From: Helopsaltes ochotensis
Taxonomy: Eukaryota; Chordata; Aves; Passeriformes; Locustellidae
Reading direction: 5' to 3'
Length of the DNA: 64,000 nt
Assembly (NCBI GenBank): GCA_013400155.1
Contig: VXBM01000059.1
Span: 983,396 to 1,047,395, forward strand
In this document: piece after piece, positions 12,837 to 22,249 of the stretch
Position numbering within the stretch: position 1 is the stretch's first letter
How the letters are laid out: each line of letters starts with the position of its first letter
Made by a program: the position numbers and the translations under genes
The notes under the pieces: generated by a model
Databases searched by the model: none
The model's input: the letters and a program-made list of their open reading frames with translations, nothing else
What the model was told of the DNA's origin: nothing

Positions 12837-12869
12837 CTGCCGTTTGTAAACCCAGAGAAAGTCCAGAAG
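12837..12869 (+). CDS. NKD1: NKD1 coding exon 2, 33-nt microexon
   Basis: Acceptor GCCTAG|CTGCC and donor GAAG|GTAGGG bound a 33-nt exon that starts and ends in phase 1. Joined to exon 1 it encodes AAVCKPRESPE, and the last base plus exon 3 completes a Gly. The block matches the AAVCKRRESPEG segment of mammalian NKD1 as I recall it, with Pro for one Arg. Because the exon is a multiple of three with equal phases, skipping it would keep the frame and remove 11 residues just after the myristoylation signal. A gene finder working by length alone would probably miss it. Confidence 0.93.
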
Positions 12870-13229
12870 GTAGGGATGGCTCCTCACTGTTAGTAACTTT
12901 GAACGCCTTCCCCCGGTCCGGCCGGCTGCCCCCGGCCCCCTGCCCTCTCCCCTCAACTTTCCGCCGCGCTCTGCGCTCTGCGCGGCTGCTCCGCTCCCGC
13001 TCCCGGTCTCAGCCCCGGTGCCGGTCCCGGTCTCAGCCCCGGTGCCAGTGCCGGCTCCAGCCCAGCCCCGGTGCCGGTCCTGGTGCCAGTCCCGGACCAG
13101 TCCCGGTGCCAATCCCGGACCAGCCCCGGTGCCAGTGCCGCTCCAGCCCCGGCCGGGCGCGGGGATGGCCACGGGGGTCGGGCGGGCTCTGCGGGCGGCT
13201 CAGCGGCGGCATTGTCTCCTCTTTTCTAG
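12870..13229 (+). other. NKD1: NKD1 intron 2 (360 bp, phase 1)
   Basis: GT at 12870 and AG at 13228-13229, preceded by a pyrimidine tract (TCTCCTCTTTTCTAG). The intron is very GC-rich, and roughly 150 bp of it is a tandem minisatellite (listed separately). Confidence 0.9.
13001..13153. repeat. GC-rich minisatellite, period about 24 bp, in intron 2
   Basis: Imperfect tandem copies built on CCCGGT and GCC/CCAGT words. The segment TCCCGGTCTCAGCCCCGGTG occurs twice in immediate succession (from 13001 and from about 13025). A second variant, CCCGGACCAG(T/C)CCCGGTGCCA, occurs twice near 13091-13135. The + strand is C-rich and the - strand carries many GGG/GGGG runs, giving G-quadruplex potential on the non-coding strand. 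Copy number is probably polymorphic and the assembled length may be unreliable. Confidence 0.85.
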
Positions 13230-13387
13230 GTGATAGTTTTGCGGTGAACGCCTCTCTGGCTCGCAGAGGGCTGGAGGACTGGATGGTGAAGCAGAAATAC
13301 TCCGGGGGCAGCAGCAGCGGCGGCAGCAGCTCGGGACTCCAGCACGGCTGCCAGCACCGCGCCGTGTGCAGGCTCTCCAGCGCCAGG
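13230..13387 (+). CDS. NKD1: NKD1 coding exon 3 (residues 20-72)
   Basis: Follows the acceptor TTTTCTAG and ends AGG|GTATGT in phase 0. The first two bases complete a Gly codon, then 52 codons follow. The start DSFAVNASLARRGLEDWM corresponds to DSFAVSAAWARKGIEEWI of mammalian NKD1 as remembered, including the Arg/Lys-Gly and Glu-x-Trp positions. It is followed by a low-complexity Gly/Ser run (GGSSSGGSSSG) coded by GGC/AGC repeats, then a Cys/His-containing stretch (HGCQHRAVC) and SSAR. The Gly/Ser expansion and the Cys-rich part are not in the mammalian protein as I recall it. The adjoining phase-0 exon 4 was not found, so the protein is open at its 3' side here. Confidence 0.93.
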
Positions 13388-13554
13388 GTATGTCAGCTTC
13401 CTCGCTGCCCCCCCGCCCCTTCCCTTTGAAATAGTGAAAAGCAAAAGCTCTTTCTACATCCCTCTTTCCCTCCCAAGGGGCGGTTGTGCAAAGGAAGGTT
13501 TTCTTTGCCCTAATGTTGCTCCGAGGCGCTGCCCCGTGGGTGGTTTCCTTCAGT

Positions 13555-13563
13555 CCTTTGATG
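13555..13563 (+). promoter_or_regulatory. TCF/LEF-type motif
   Basis: CCTTTGATG, 168 bp after exon 3 at the edge of the CpG island, agrees with the TCF/LEF core CTTTGAT. NKD1 is a known direct target of Wnt/beta-catenin signalling in vertebrates, so a site near the promoter is plausible. A single short motif occurs often by chance; binding is inference only. Confidence 0.3.
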
Positions 13564-15201
13564 AAGTTAGAAGCTGCAGAGCAAACTTGGTGAGGGTACA
13601 AAAGCCAGAGGAGTAAGGGAACCTGACTGCTGGTGTCTGGGCAGTAGGATTAGAACAAAACCTTTCACAAACAGGAACAAACAATCTCTGGGGAAAGCCC
13701 AGCGCCCGGCCAGTGTGCGATAGCTTGTGAACCCTGAGTAGTGCACAAGTTTGCCTGTGACATTTTGGCAGGCAAGGAGAAGTCCCCGAAGAGTTATTGT
13801 TATTTATTTGCTCTTTGCTAATAACGTGAGGCTGACTTTCTCCACCAGAGTTACTGTGCCAGTCACTTGTCCCGGCTGTTTCCTGGTCACTTTCCACCCC
13901 TTCTCTTTCCTTCAGTCCTCCATGTAAAGCAGGGCTGGAGGAAATGTTTCAGTTGCCGTTTTCTTTTATTTATTTTTAATGTTGTCTCTTTAAACAAAGA
14001 GGCATGATGGGAGGTAAACAGACTTAACATTACTTAGATATGGTCCTCATAGTGTTTCAGGGTGTGATCCAGAGCTTATTGATGTTTACTGAAAGACTCC
14101 CATTGACTTTGGATCAAGCCCTGAAAGCTTCATCACTGGAAAGGTAACCTGAGAGATGGGGAGATTGGAATCTGCTTCCCAGCAAGCAGTGTGAGTTTGA
14201 AAGCACAAGCAGAGCCAGGGCCACCAAACCTCCTGCAGGCTCTTTGCTTTGTTAACTACCAGTTGTATTGTCAGAAACCTGGGCTTCTTGTGTCTCAGGA
14301 AAAAGTAACTTGCAAGTTGAGAATACTTCATTTTAGGTGGGATGGTGAAGTGAGTAGAAGTTGTGTAGTATGGGAAAAGCTAATGATAATATTTTAGATT
14401 CCACCAGTATTGTATTTTGAGGAGCATAATATGTGTGAGAGTCACTAAAAGTAAAGAGAAAGGGGGTAAGATATTGATTTTTTTGTAACTGATGAACATA
14501 ATGACCTTCAACTTGCAGGTATGATTGGTTGAAGTCATATTTATTGTGCTTTACTTGGAAACAATGTGTTCAAAGAAAGAAGTTCTCATTAACAATAGTA
14601 TATGCTATGATACAGATGCAAAGAGTAAAAACACATGTTTTTAATTGTTTTTTAATTATCCCAATTTCTATAAGTCATGATTTTTACAAATATTCTACCT
14701 TTCACGTGTATATTTTCTAGAAAAGAAGCTCAACTCACCAGACTAAACATAGATTTAATATACAAGAAATAATGATAAAAACTCTGACTTTTGAAATGTA
14801 TTTTCTTCCACAAAGATGATTTGTTTTCTGAGAAGGAGAAAATATCTTTTGTCAAAGATACTTTCTATTCACAACACTCTTCAGTTGGCAGTTTCATGAG
14901 GTCTGCTCAGCTGGAGTGACAGTAGAATAGTATTTCCCCTCTTAGTCAAGAGGAAGTCCTCCTCATGATGGCTCAGCAATTAGCAAGCCATTAACTAAAT
15001 ATTAGTCTACAGTTTTAATACATTATAAAACTGTAAATAAGTTTAAGTGTGTTTAAAAGGCTGTTCCCATGAGGCTTTTTACTGTCATCCTTATAGAGAT
15101 GTTTTGGAATGTTCAAAATTATTTGCCATTTATTGCTTAATATATTTGGTAGTATCTGTGTGCATGTATAGCCTGCTCGTTGATTTAGTTTAATTGTCAT
15201 C

Positions 15202-15224
15202 CTGTCACAGGCACACTGTGACAG
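15202..15224. repeat. perfect inverted repeat with TGACAG half-sites
   Basis: CTGTCACAG at 15202-15210 and its exact reverse complement CTGTGACAG at 15216-15224, separated by GCACA. Each arm contains CTGTCA/TGACAG, the core bound by MEIS/PREP/TGIF homeodomain proteins. It is seen directly in the sequence; the factor assignment is inference. Confidence 0.6.
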
Positions 15225-16449
15225 CTACATTAAAGTTCCTTTAAAATATGAACTTTTGGAATATGGAAGGATGCATTTCTAATCCTACATTGGAACCAGA
15301 TGTGCCATATGTACAATCATTTTGACAAGGATTACAGAGTCACAGCTATTGACTCCATAACTGAGATTGCATGACTGCTTCTCTTCTGAGATTGCTTTGA
15401 TCTCTTGTATAATTATACCAAGATACAAAGGGAATTGTAGCCTAACCTCTTGGTTCTTTGGTCTCCTCAAGATGTAGAAATAGTAGTTTCTTCTGCTAAT
15501 GGTTGGCCATGGGGTTGTGTGGGACAGTGGTGTAGTCCCCAATAGTGTAGCAGTGCTGCACTTGAATTGACCAATCTTCTCCTCACTGCTTCAAAACTCA
15601 ACCTAAAATGTTCAATAAGCTTACAAGGCTCTGTCACATAGTACGGTTTTATTGTGTCCCAGCTGAAACTGTGACTTCTCAGTAAAACATGGGGTATTTT
15701 TCCCTAAAATAGATCCCAGGTTGCTGCGTTTGTGACTTACAGAAAGAGCTAGATCGAACTGAGGAAAATATCTGCATTCACAGAAACGTGCAGCTGTGTT
15801 AAAAGAAAATAATGGTCCTAGAAATAATTTTCCTAGTGGGAGTCCTTAACCAGAGCTTTGTTGATGGTGGTTTGTTAGTATGTGGGGCCTAATTGGTGAA
15901 ACTTAGTTTACTTCCAAAGACCTGTTGATGGGAGAGGAGAGCACCTAGTCTGAAGAGATTCCAAGACTGAAATTTCAAAATTTTAGTCATTTTTATCAGA
16001 ACTTGGATGTGATAGTGCAATTTGATTTATTTTACTGTCTATAAGCCAAAAAATCTGTCTTGGTTGTAGTTGGAAGGCTCTTTCTCTCAAGAACAGACAG
16101 TGAATTGTTCTGCTAAAGTTAGTCATCCAGGGGAGATGACACTGGAGTTCAAGGGATTCATGCAGTGTTTTACAAGAGGAATGAGTGACTAATACAGGAA
16201 AGCAGTAAAGTTTCATTTGTGGTCCTCTCTAGAATGATTGAATTTACAATTGTTGTAGAGGGGAGGTCTTTATATCACTTCATTCATGGAGAGTTCAATT
16301 TACGACACCTTTCCTTCTGAGCAGAAGTTTTGAGAGTTTCTTGGTTAGAGAAGACTTCCCTGAGCCGATGTGTTGTCTGTGTTATGTCCTGTCCATCCAT
16401 CTTTCTCCCGCAATTCACTGAAAGAGCAGTTGTGTCCAGCTGTTGCCGA

Positions 16450-16600
16450 AGGCACCGGTGTTGTGAGAAGGATGTGGCGGTCAGTGGCTGGGCGAAGGCG
16501 CGATCCGGGCGAGGGGAGCGTGTCCGGGGCGAGCGCCCGTGGCGGGTGTGCGGCGGCCGTGCTGGGGGCAGCTCGGGCTCGTTAAACCCGTGCCACCCGC
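16450..16600. promoter_or_regulatory. small CpG cluster inside intron 3
   Basis: About 20 CpG dinucleotides in 150 bp, with GC content far above the AT-rich intron on both sides. It could be a minor or alternative promoter, an enhancer CpG island or an orphan methylation-free islet. No initiator, TATA box or clear first exon with a good donor was recognised. A 141-codon + strand frame (16330-16755) crosses it but looks like chance openness caused by high GC. Confidence 0.5.
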
Positions 16601-19600
16601 CCAGCAGGGGCTGCTCTGCTCTCAGTGTTTTAATGGCTCCGCAGGCCCAGGGCTGGCCTGCAGCTCCCACATCGCCCAGGATTAAAGAGAAAAGGACTTC
16701 TGTTGCATCCATGAAAAGTACGAGGTCCAGAGTCATCTTCTGGTTTCAAAGCTAATTGAAACCACTGAGGCTGTAAATCTGCTAGCAACCGAATGCGCTT
16801 CTTTTGCTGCTTTATGAATGAGTTAACTTCTATCCAGAAAGGTTTTCTGATACTGCGGATTATCCCGTATAATTCTTAAGCTTAAATTTATTCGGTGTGT
16901 TTACTTTTACAAACTATTTTTGGAAATGAACATTGTTTGCAAATATTCATGTATTTATTTATTTAACTGAGAAATGGTTCTGTGCTAGAGGGGGGAATAT
17001 TAAATATGACATTTGCTTAGTTCCATTTACTTTTATCTTCAAAGCCATAAGAAATTTTACTAGGTTCTTGTGCATCTCATTGAGATCTGTGCTTGGGAAT
17101 GGAAAAAATATCATATTTTTAATTGAATTTCAAACCAACTCTCAGTGAGCCACTTTGTAAGTAATCATTTTAGGTAAAATAGTTTACCTTTAGTTTACCA
17201 CTTCTACTGGGCTCATTGGTGCTAGTGATCCTCACGTTCAACCCTAATTGATATTAATCAGAGTTGAGTATCTGGTTTGGGACTAACACAATATGAAATT
17301 CTGAGGCGCATCAGTACTTCAGAGGTGGGGCTTGTTCTCCATTTGTTCTGTGCCTGTAACTGCCAGTGACATTAATGGGCATTCCTTGCATGGCTGAGAG
17401 GAGACAACACCAGTGTCAACTTCACTGCTCCTCTTGTATGATCAGTCATAAATTAAAAAAGAAGCCCCTCCCAGTCCCCCACTGTTGAATAGTGTGTGTG
17501 TGTGCATATTAAAAATACATCGCCTTACGGAAGACACAGCTGGGTGGGTCATTCATCCAAAATGAAAATAATAAACAGAAATTAGACTTTTTTAGTGTTA
17601 CGTACATACTATGGCTTAAAGGCTGTTGAAATGCAAGATTTAATTGTAGCACTACTTTGGGGTCATTTAATGGATAAAGCGACATTTGAAAGACTGCCTT
17701 CTTACTGGTATGGTGACAAGAGCAATGAAAGTTTCCTTGGATGTTATCTTGTGTGACTGCTTGAAGTGATCTTTTAAACTGAAATATGTCCATTAATGTC
17801 AGTACTATATAAATAATTATTTTTATTTACTCTGAAGATTAAAATAAACAACAGATTCATCAGTTCTTGATATTGGTATGACTAAAAAGTATTTTCCTAC
17901 ACAAAAATATTGTCTATGGCATTTAAAATAAAATTACCAAACTTTGTATTGAGAGAGAGAAAAGCAAAATCTTATTTAGTGTTGAAATTTGGTGCCAACA
18001 AACCAAGATAATTTAATTAGTGGTGTACATAGTATATCTTGACAGCTCTGGTTTGGGAAAATTATAATATGAATATTAACAATCAAAGAGTCTCTGAAAG
18101 TATTAGTGCCATGGTGATGAGATTAGTGAATTGGCCAATACTGTAGCAGAAAGCTGGATTCCAAGGGAATTATCCTTGAATGATACCAGTTGGTGCAATT
18201 AAAAGCCACAATTCAGTTGCCATATGGAAAGTGTTAGGCATCCTTATATGGTTTCAAAGCTATGTGCCAGAGGTTAAATTGACATATGAAGAAAAGCATA
18301 AATTAAATATTTTGTGTTATGAAATTAAAAGTTGACTTTGCTTGAGCCATATGGAGGAGGTAGATGGAAGACTGTCTGTATTTCATCAGGGCTTGTTTTA
18401 TAGGTGTTTCAGATTTAATGTGGTGCACGTTTAATTTGGCATGTTGATTGGAAAGCTGAATGGCCCATGAAGTTTCTGCAAACAATCTCATTAAAGGAAC
18501 TTTTTTTTAATCTCTAACAACCTTCTTTCTTCCACCCCCTCTAAAGTGGAGTTACTTAGGTTGGTCTTTGTAAGAAGAAAACATATTCTCTGTAGTAGCT
18601 GGGTCAAGTCCTCATCTGTGTCTCTTGGGCTCCTGATAGTCCCTGTTGGCTTTAGAAACCTTAATTCTTCTGAAGGAGAAGGCCTTGGTTATAGAGTATA
18701 TTTTCTTCTGTAATCTGGGATGAAAAGTAACAACAATACGTTAAATTCTTTAATGTCTTATATGTAAATAATGCAGTCCAGATTTCACACTAAAACTTTA
18801 GCTATAGCAAAAATGGGACATTTGTAGACATGGTTGTTGACATAGAGGAATGTTCTTTACAGCAGCATTCATTAACAGAAGGGTTTTCTGTAGGTTTTGG
18901 GATCTGTAATAAGACCCAGGAGGAGCTCAGTTAGTGGCTATTTGTATGCACCCTTCAGAGGAAGATCTTAGTTGACTTTTATGGTTTCTTTAGAGTTGAG
19001 TTACGAACAGAGGGAAGAGAAGTCTCTTGAGTCCTGAAACTTTGTAGGAGTTAGTTTTTCCAAAGTTGGGGAAATAATTGTTCGGTGATGATATTTAAAT
19101 CAGAACGGAACATTGCTCCCAGTGCTGCAGATGTTGGCCTTTATAGAAATCCTCACAGATGGATTTTGCTTCGTGAATGTCAGCATCAAACCCTGGTTGG
19201 AAAGCAAATGGTAGATGTTCAGACGTACAAAATACTTGAAGTTGTTTTTTTTTTTTTTTTTCTCTTTTTGTAATGGAACTACTTTTCTTCTTCATATACC
19301 AGTTACTTTGAATACTTGTGAGTTTTCAAACTATGTGATATTTATAGATGTCTTTTCATGGAAAGTGAGGTAAAGTTTTAGTTAAAAAAATTAATGTGAA
19401 GGAATGGTCAAATATACTTTCTCTGTGAATTTATTTAGTCATATCTGCCAACATTGGCAGCAAAACTAAGCCTGTATTTATTCCTACAAAGTAACTACAG
19501 CTATGGGAGACTGAGTTGGACTGTATTCCATTCAAGAATTATTAACCAAGTTCCAAATGCAAGATCTTCATTGTGTCTGAGTTTTGAGCCAGCTAAGCAT

Positions 19601-20164
19601 GTTTGTATTGCAGTATCTCATGACATTTCTGTTCCAGTGGTGGAAGGCCAGTGGTGTTAGCTGTGGTGAAAGGTCTGTGTTAACTTTTAGTCTAAGCAAG
19701 AAGAAAGGGGAAATGATTTGTGTGCCTTCAGCCACTACTCCCCTGGTGTCTCTGCAAGGGGTACTGTTGTACAGGACATTCACTTTTTGTAGGCTTCTGG
19801 ATTTATTCTCATCAGAGCAACATGGCCTGTATTTTGTCTTCTAACTTGAGGAATTACAATGGCTCTTCTGAGCATGTGAGACATCCTTTTTTGAGTTGGA
19901 AAGTCCTTATAGTTAGTGTACTCCAAACATACTGCTGCCATGTAACCTGATGTCAGGTGTTTGGTAAGGTGATCCATTGGCTTGCCATGGAGTTGGCTTT
20001 CCAACAAGCTTATGTCTGTAAGCAAATGTTCAACTGGATTTCCTAATCTCTTTCTGTTTGTGTCTCACATCACCTGATAGGTACATCAGGAACACTTGTG
20101 GTTTAGTCATACACAATCTAATAGTTTAAGGAAGGGAGTACTGCTGTATCTTTTTGGGAGGTCC

Positions 20165-20526
20165 TGTAGCACTTTCAGAAAAGGTGGCTGAGAGGGGACC
20201 TCATCAATGTCTATCAGTACCTGAAGGGAGGGTGTCAAGAGGCTGGAGCCAGGCTCTGCTTGGTAGTGCTGAGTAATAGGAGAAGAGAAAATTGGAAGAA
20301 ACTGATGCACAGAAATTTCCACCTGGATATGAGGAAGAACTTCCTTCCTGTGCAGTGACCAAGCACTGGAACAGATTGTCCAAGAGGCTGTGGAGTCTCC
20401 CTTCACGGGGGAGATTCAAGAACCTTCTGGACACAATCCTGTGGCCTGTGCTCTGAGATGACCCTGCTGGAGCAGGATGAGCTGGATATGGTCCCTTCCA
20501 ACCTGAACCGCTCTGCTATTCTGTGG
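20165..20526 (+). mobile_element. CR1 LINE 3' end
   Basis: Contains the CR1 3' region order: AAAAGGTGGCTGAGAGGGGA-type start, then CTCATCAATGTCTATCAGTACCTGAAGGGAGG-like text, then 'GAGGAAGAACTTCCTTCC', 'AAGCACTGGAACAG' and 'TGACCCTGCTGGAGCAGGATGAG'. It ends at 'CCTTCCAACCTGAACC...CTATTCTGTGG', the characteristic CR1 terminus with its ATTCTGTG repeat. The 5' end is truncated, as usual for this family, and several substitutions and indels indicate an old insertion. Confidence 0.93.
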
Positions 20527-22061
20527 TTTGGCCTACTGTATATTATAGGGCAATAAATGATCCTATTGTTTTGGTCTGAAAAATTTCTGGTGGTATAAAT
20601 CTTTTTGCTCCTCAGTTGACCAGACAGTGGCCACAGGAGACTGAAATGCCATCAGTGCCTGAGAAGCTCCTCAATGGCCAAGAAGAGCCCTGTAGAAATA
20701 CACTTAAAGGGTCCAACCAGACACCAACCCCTCAGCAGGGGGAGCAGAAGACCCTGTGGTTCCTTGGTTCAAACCAAGGTCCTTGCTAAACATACATGAA
20801 AAGTAGTTGTTCCTTAAACCGAAGGCTATTTTTAATAAAGTTTAATACTTATGAACAAGTCCTATCAGGCAAGCAGTTTTTCTGCTTTTTGTCAAAGCTC
20901 CAATCGGTTGGTAATTTTGTCCAATAACCCTTCTCATTTTGAGGATTCACTGGACTTAGAAACTCATTGTGTTGACTGTGATGGGGTGTGGATGTCTCGA
21001 TTACGCCTTGAAAGGGGACATCTACCAGCCTTGTCTACAGTTTTAGTGGGTTTGGATTTAAATTCAGGCTGAGTGGCTCTTGTTCCTTGTGTCATTTACA
21101 ATGAGAATGCCTTGAGAATGTGAGATCCTCCCTTAAATATTCAGTTATGTTTTGAGCAAAATTTGCAGTAGAGAACATTTAAGGTGCCTGCAATTTTCAG
21201 CCATGTATCTTTGGGCTTCTGACTAACAAATGCAGGCAGTGTATGTTGCTTTAGCTCAGAGGTGGATTGGCATGTGGTCAGAACAGTCTGTGCACTGTCC
21301 ATCCAGAGAAATACTTTGTATTTGGCGTTTAGGGTGAAATTTAATGCATTTGGGGGCATTACTGTGGCAGCTTTAAAGGGATTAAGTATATTGAGGTTCC
21401 TATTAAAGTATAACATTGTGATTCAAGATCTGTGAAAGAAAATCATGCATGGGTGTTTGATCTTGGGGTGCAGCCACACATGCTGTGAGGCATAAAATAA
21501 GGAGATAGACTCAGTAGGGAAGTGACAGAACAAAGTACAGTCTTGCAGGAGAAATGGGATTTGGGAGCAGCCTCGGATCTTTTGATCCACACTCTGATGC
21601 GAGTGATGAGTGGTACGGAGGTGACAGATTTGTCTTGGGGGAGGAAGGAGAACGGTGGGTAGTGTGTCACATTGCCCTCGGAGATAGTTTGCTGTCTGAT
21701 TCCCCAAAGATTTGATAGTGGTAGGTAAGGACTAAGCTACTTGTCCTATCTTAAAAATCTTTCATGCTTCTAGGACAGTTAGTTTCAAGAGAGTAAGGTG
21801 AAGAGGGTAGTAGCGGTAAGGCTAAGCCTTGTGCGTTAAGTGCGTAGAGAGAACAAATGCCTGTTTGGGGGAGTGGGGATTTTCTCTGAGCATAGAGTGT
21901 CCCAGTCCTGAGCTCACAGAATAACAAGCAGCCTCTGTATTGCGTAAGGTGCTGCGGTTAAGCCTGTATCAGTGTTTCTGTAATAAACTACTCCTTTTGA
22001 AACAATAAATAATCATTTTGCCTGTGAACTTTCCAAGTCTCTCTCTGTTCGTGTAATGTAG
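20527..22061 (+). other. NKD1: NKD1 intron 3, between CR1 and the exon-like segment
   Basis: Two adjoining minus-strand open frames (21141-21416 and 21423-21707) do not match any family I recognise. Two polyadenylation-like AATAAA/ATAAAC words occur near 21983-22010, just before the exon-like segment at 22062. Nothing else could be supported. Confidence 0.5.
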
Positions 22062-22249
22062 GTGTGTATACGCTACGGCCACTCATTCCCCTGTAAAGAG
22101 AGAACATCACAGTCTAGCAAACAGAATATCTGTCATTCCAGCTGAGCAAAGGTCTAAGGCAATAACCCAAAATATCCTGGAAGAAATTCTAAAAAGCATT
22201 GAAGAAATCAATCGTCTGATCCTAGAGGAAGGTCTTTGATGTAATCCTG
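22062..22249 (+). other. unassigned exon-like segment, 58 open codons
   Basis: A pyrimidine-rich stretch (TCTCTCTCTGTTCG) ends in TGTAG at 22061, and the segment is closed by CCTG|GTAAGT at 22249/22250, so both splice sites fit the consensus. Only the phase-2 frame is open: 58 codons from 22063, then TGA at 22237-22239, ten bases before the donor. The peptide has a basic first half (SPVKREHH) and a C-terminal amphipathic, coiled-coil-like helix, ILEEILKSIEEINRLILEE. I do not recognise it. NKD1 exon 3 ends in phase 0, so it does not continue NKD1 in frame. Possible readings are a terminal exon of a nested gene, a pseudogene or retrocopy remnant, a lncRNA exon, or chance. Confidence 0.35.

Larger units (their letters stand above)
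12641..12849 (+). other. upstream ORF overlapping the NKD1 start, spliced
   Basis: Two in-frame ATGs (12641 and 12662) lie 31 and 10 bases upstream of the NKD1 ATG, in a different frame. Read through exon 1 and spliced to exon 2, this frame meets TAA at 12847-12849, giving a 22-codon peptide that overlaps the NKD1 start. Both ATGs have weak contexts (C or T at -3, no G at +4), whereas the NKD1 ATG has G at -3 and G at +4. Leaky scanning would therefore be expected. In unspliced genomic sequence the same frame runs on to 13429; that long reading is an artefact. Confidence 0.5.
11830..13440. promoter_or_regulatory. NKD1: CpG island at the NKD1 5' end
   Basis: GC and CpG density rise sharply from about 11830, continue through the N gap and end shortly after exon 3, while both flanks are AT-rich. 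The island covers the presumed transcription start, the 5' UTR and the first three coding exons. CpG-island promoters are usual for developmental signalling genes in vertebrates. The exact transcription start cannot be placed; it is either inside the gap or between 12296 and about 12560. No TATA box at a plausible place is visible in the sequenced part. Confidence 0.85.
13388..20164 (+). other. NKD1: NKD1 intron 3, part 1
   Basis: Starts with the donor GTATGT at 13388. Mostly AT-rich DNA without recognisable exons. Items listed separately are a TCF/LEF-type motif at 13555, an inverted repeat at 15202-15224 and a CpG cluster at 16450-16600. There is also a 17-T run at 19245-19261. Open frames here are short and unconvincing. 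Confidence 0.75.

Noticed and set aside
12641..13429. 262-codon + strand open frame
   Set aside because: It reads through introns 1 and 2 and only coincides with the NKD1 frame in exon 3. Its start lies in another frame from the true ATG and the middle part is minisatellite.
13200..13601. Minus-strand frames opposite NKD1 exon 3
   Set aside because: Shadows of exon 3 and GC-rich DNA, with Ala/Ala runs from the complementary AGC/GGC repeats.
16330..16755. 141-codon + strand frame over the CpG islet
   Set aside because: Openness is explained by high GC; composition is Arg/Ser/Gly-rich and there is no recognisable motif.
21141..22061. Possible endogenous retrovirus or LTR (two adjoining minus frames, AATAAA words, C/T-rich end)
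   Set aside because: No TG...CA ends, no primer-binding site, no gag, pol or env motif that I recognise. Left as unannotated intron.
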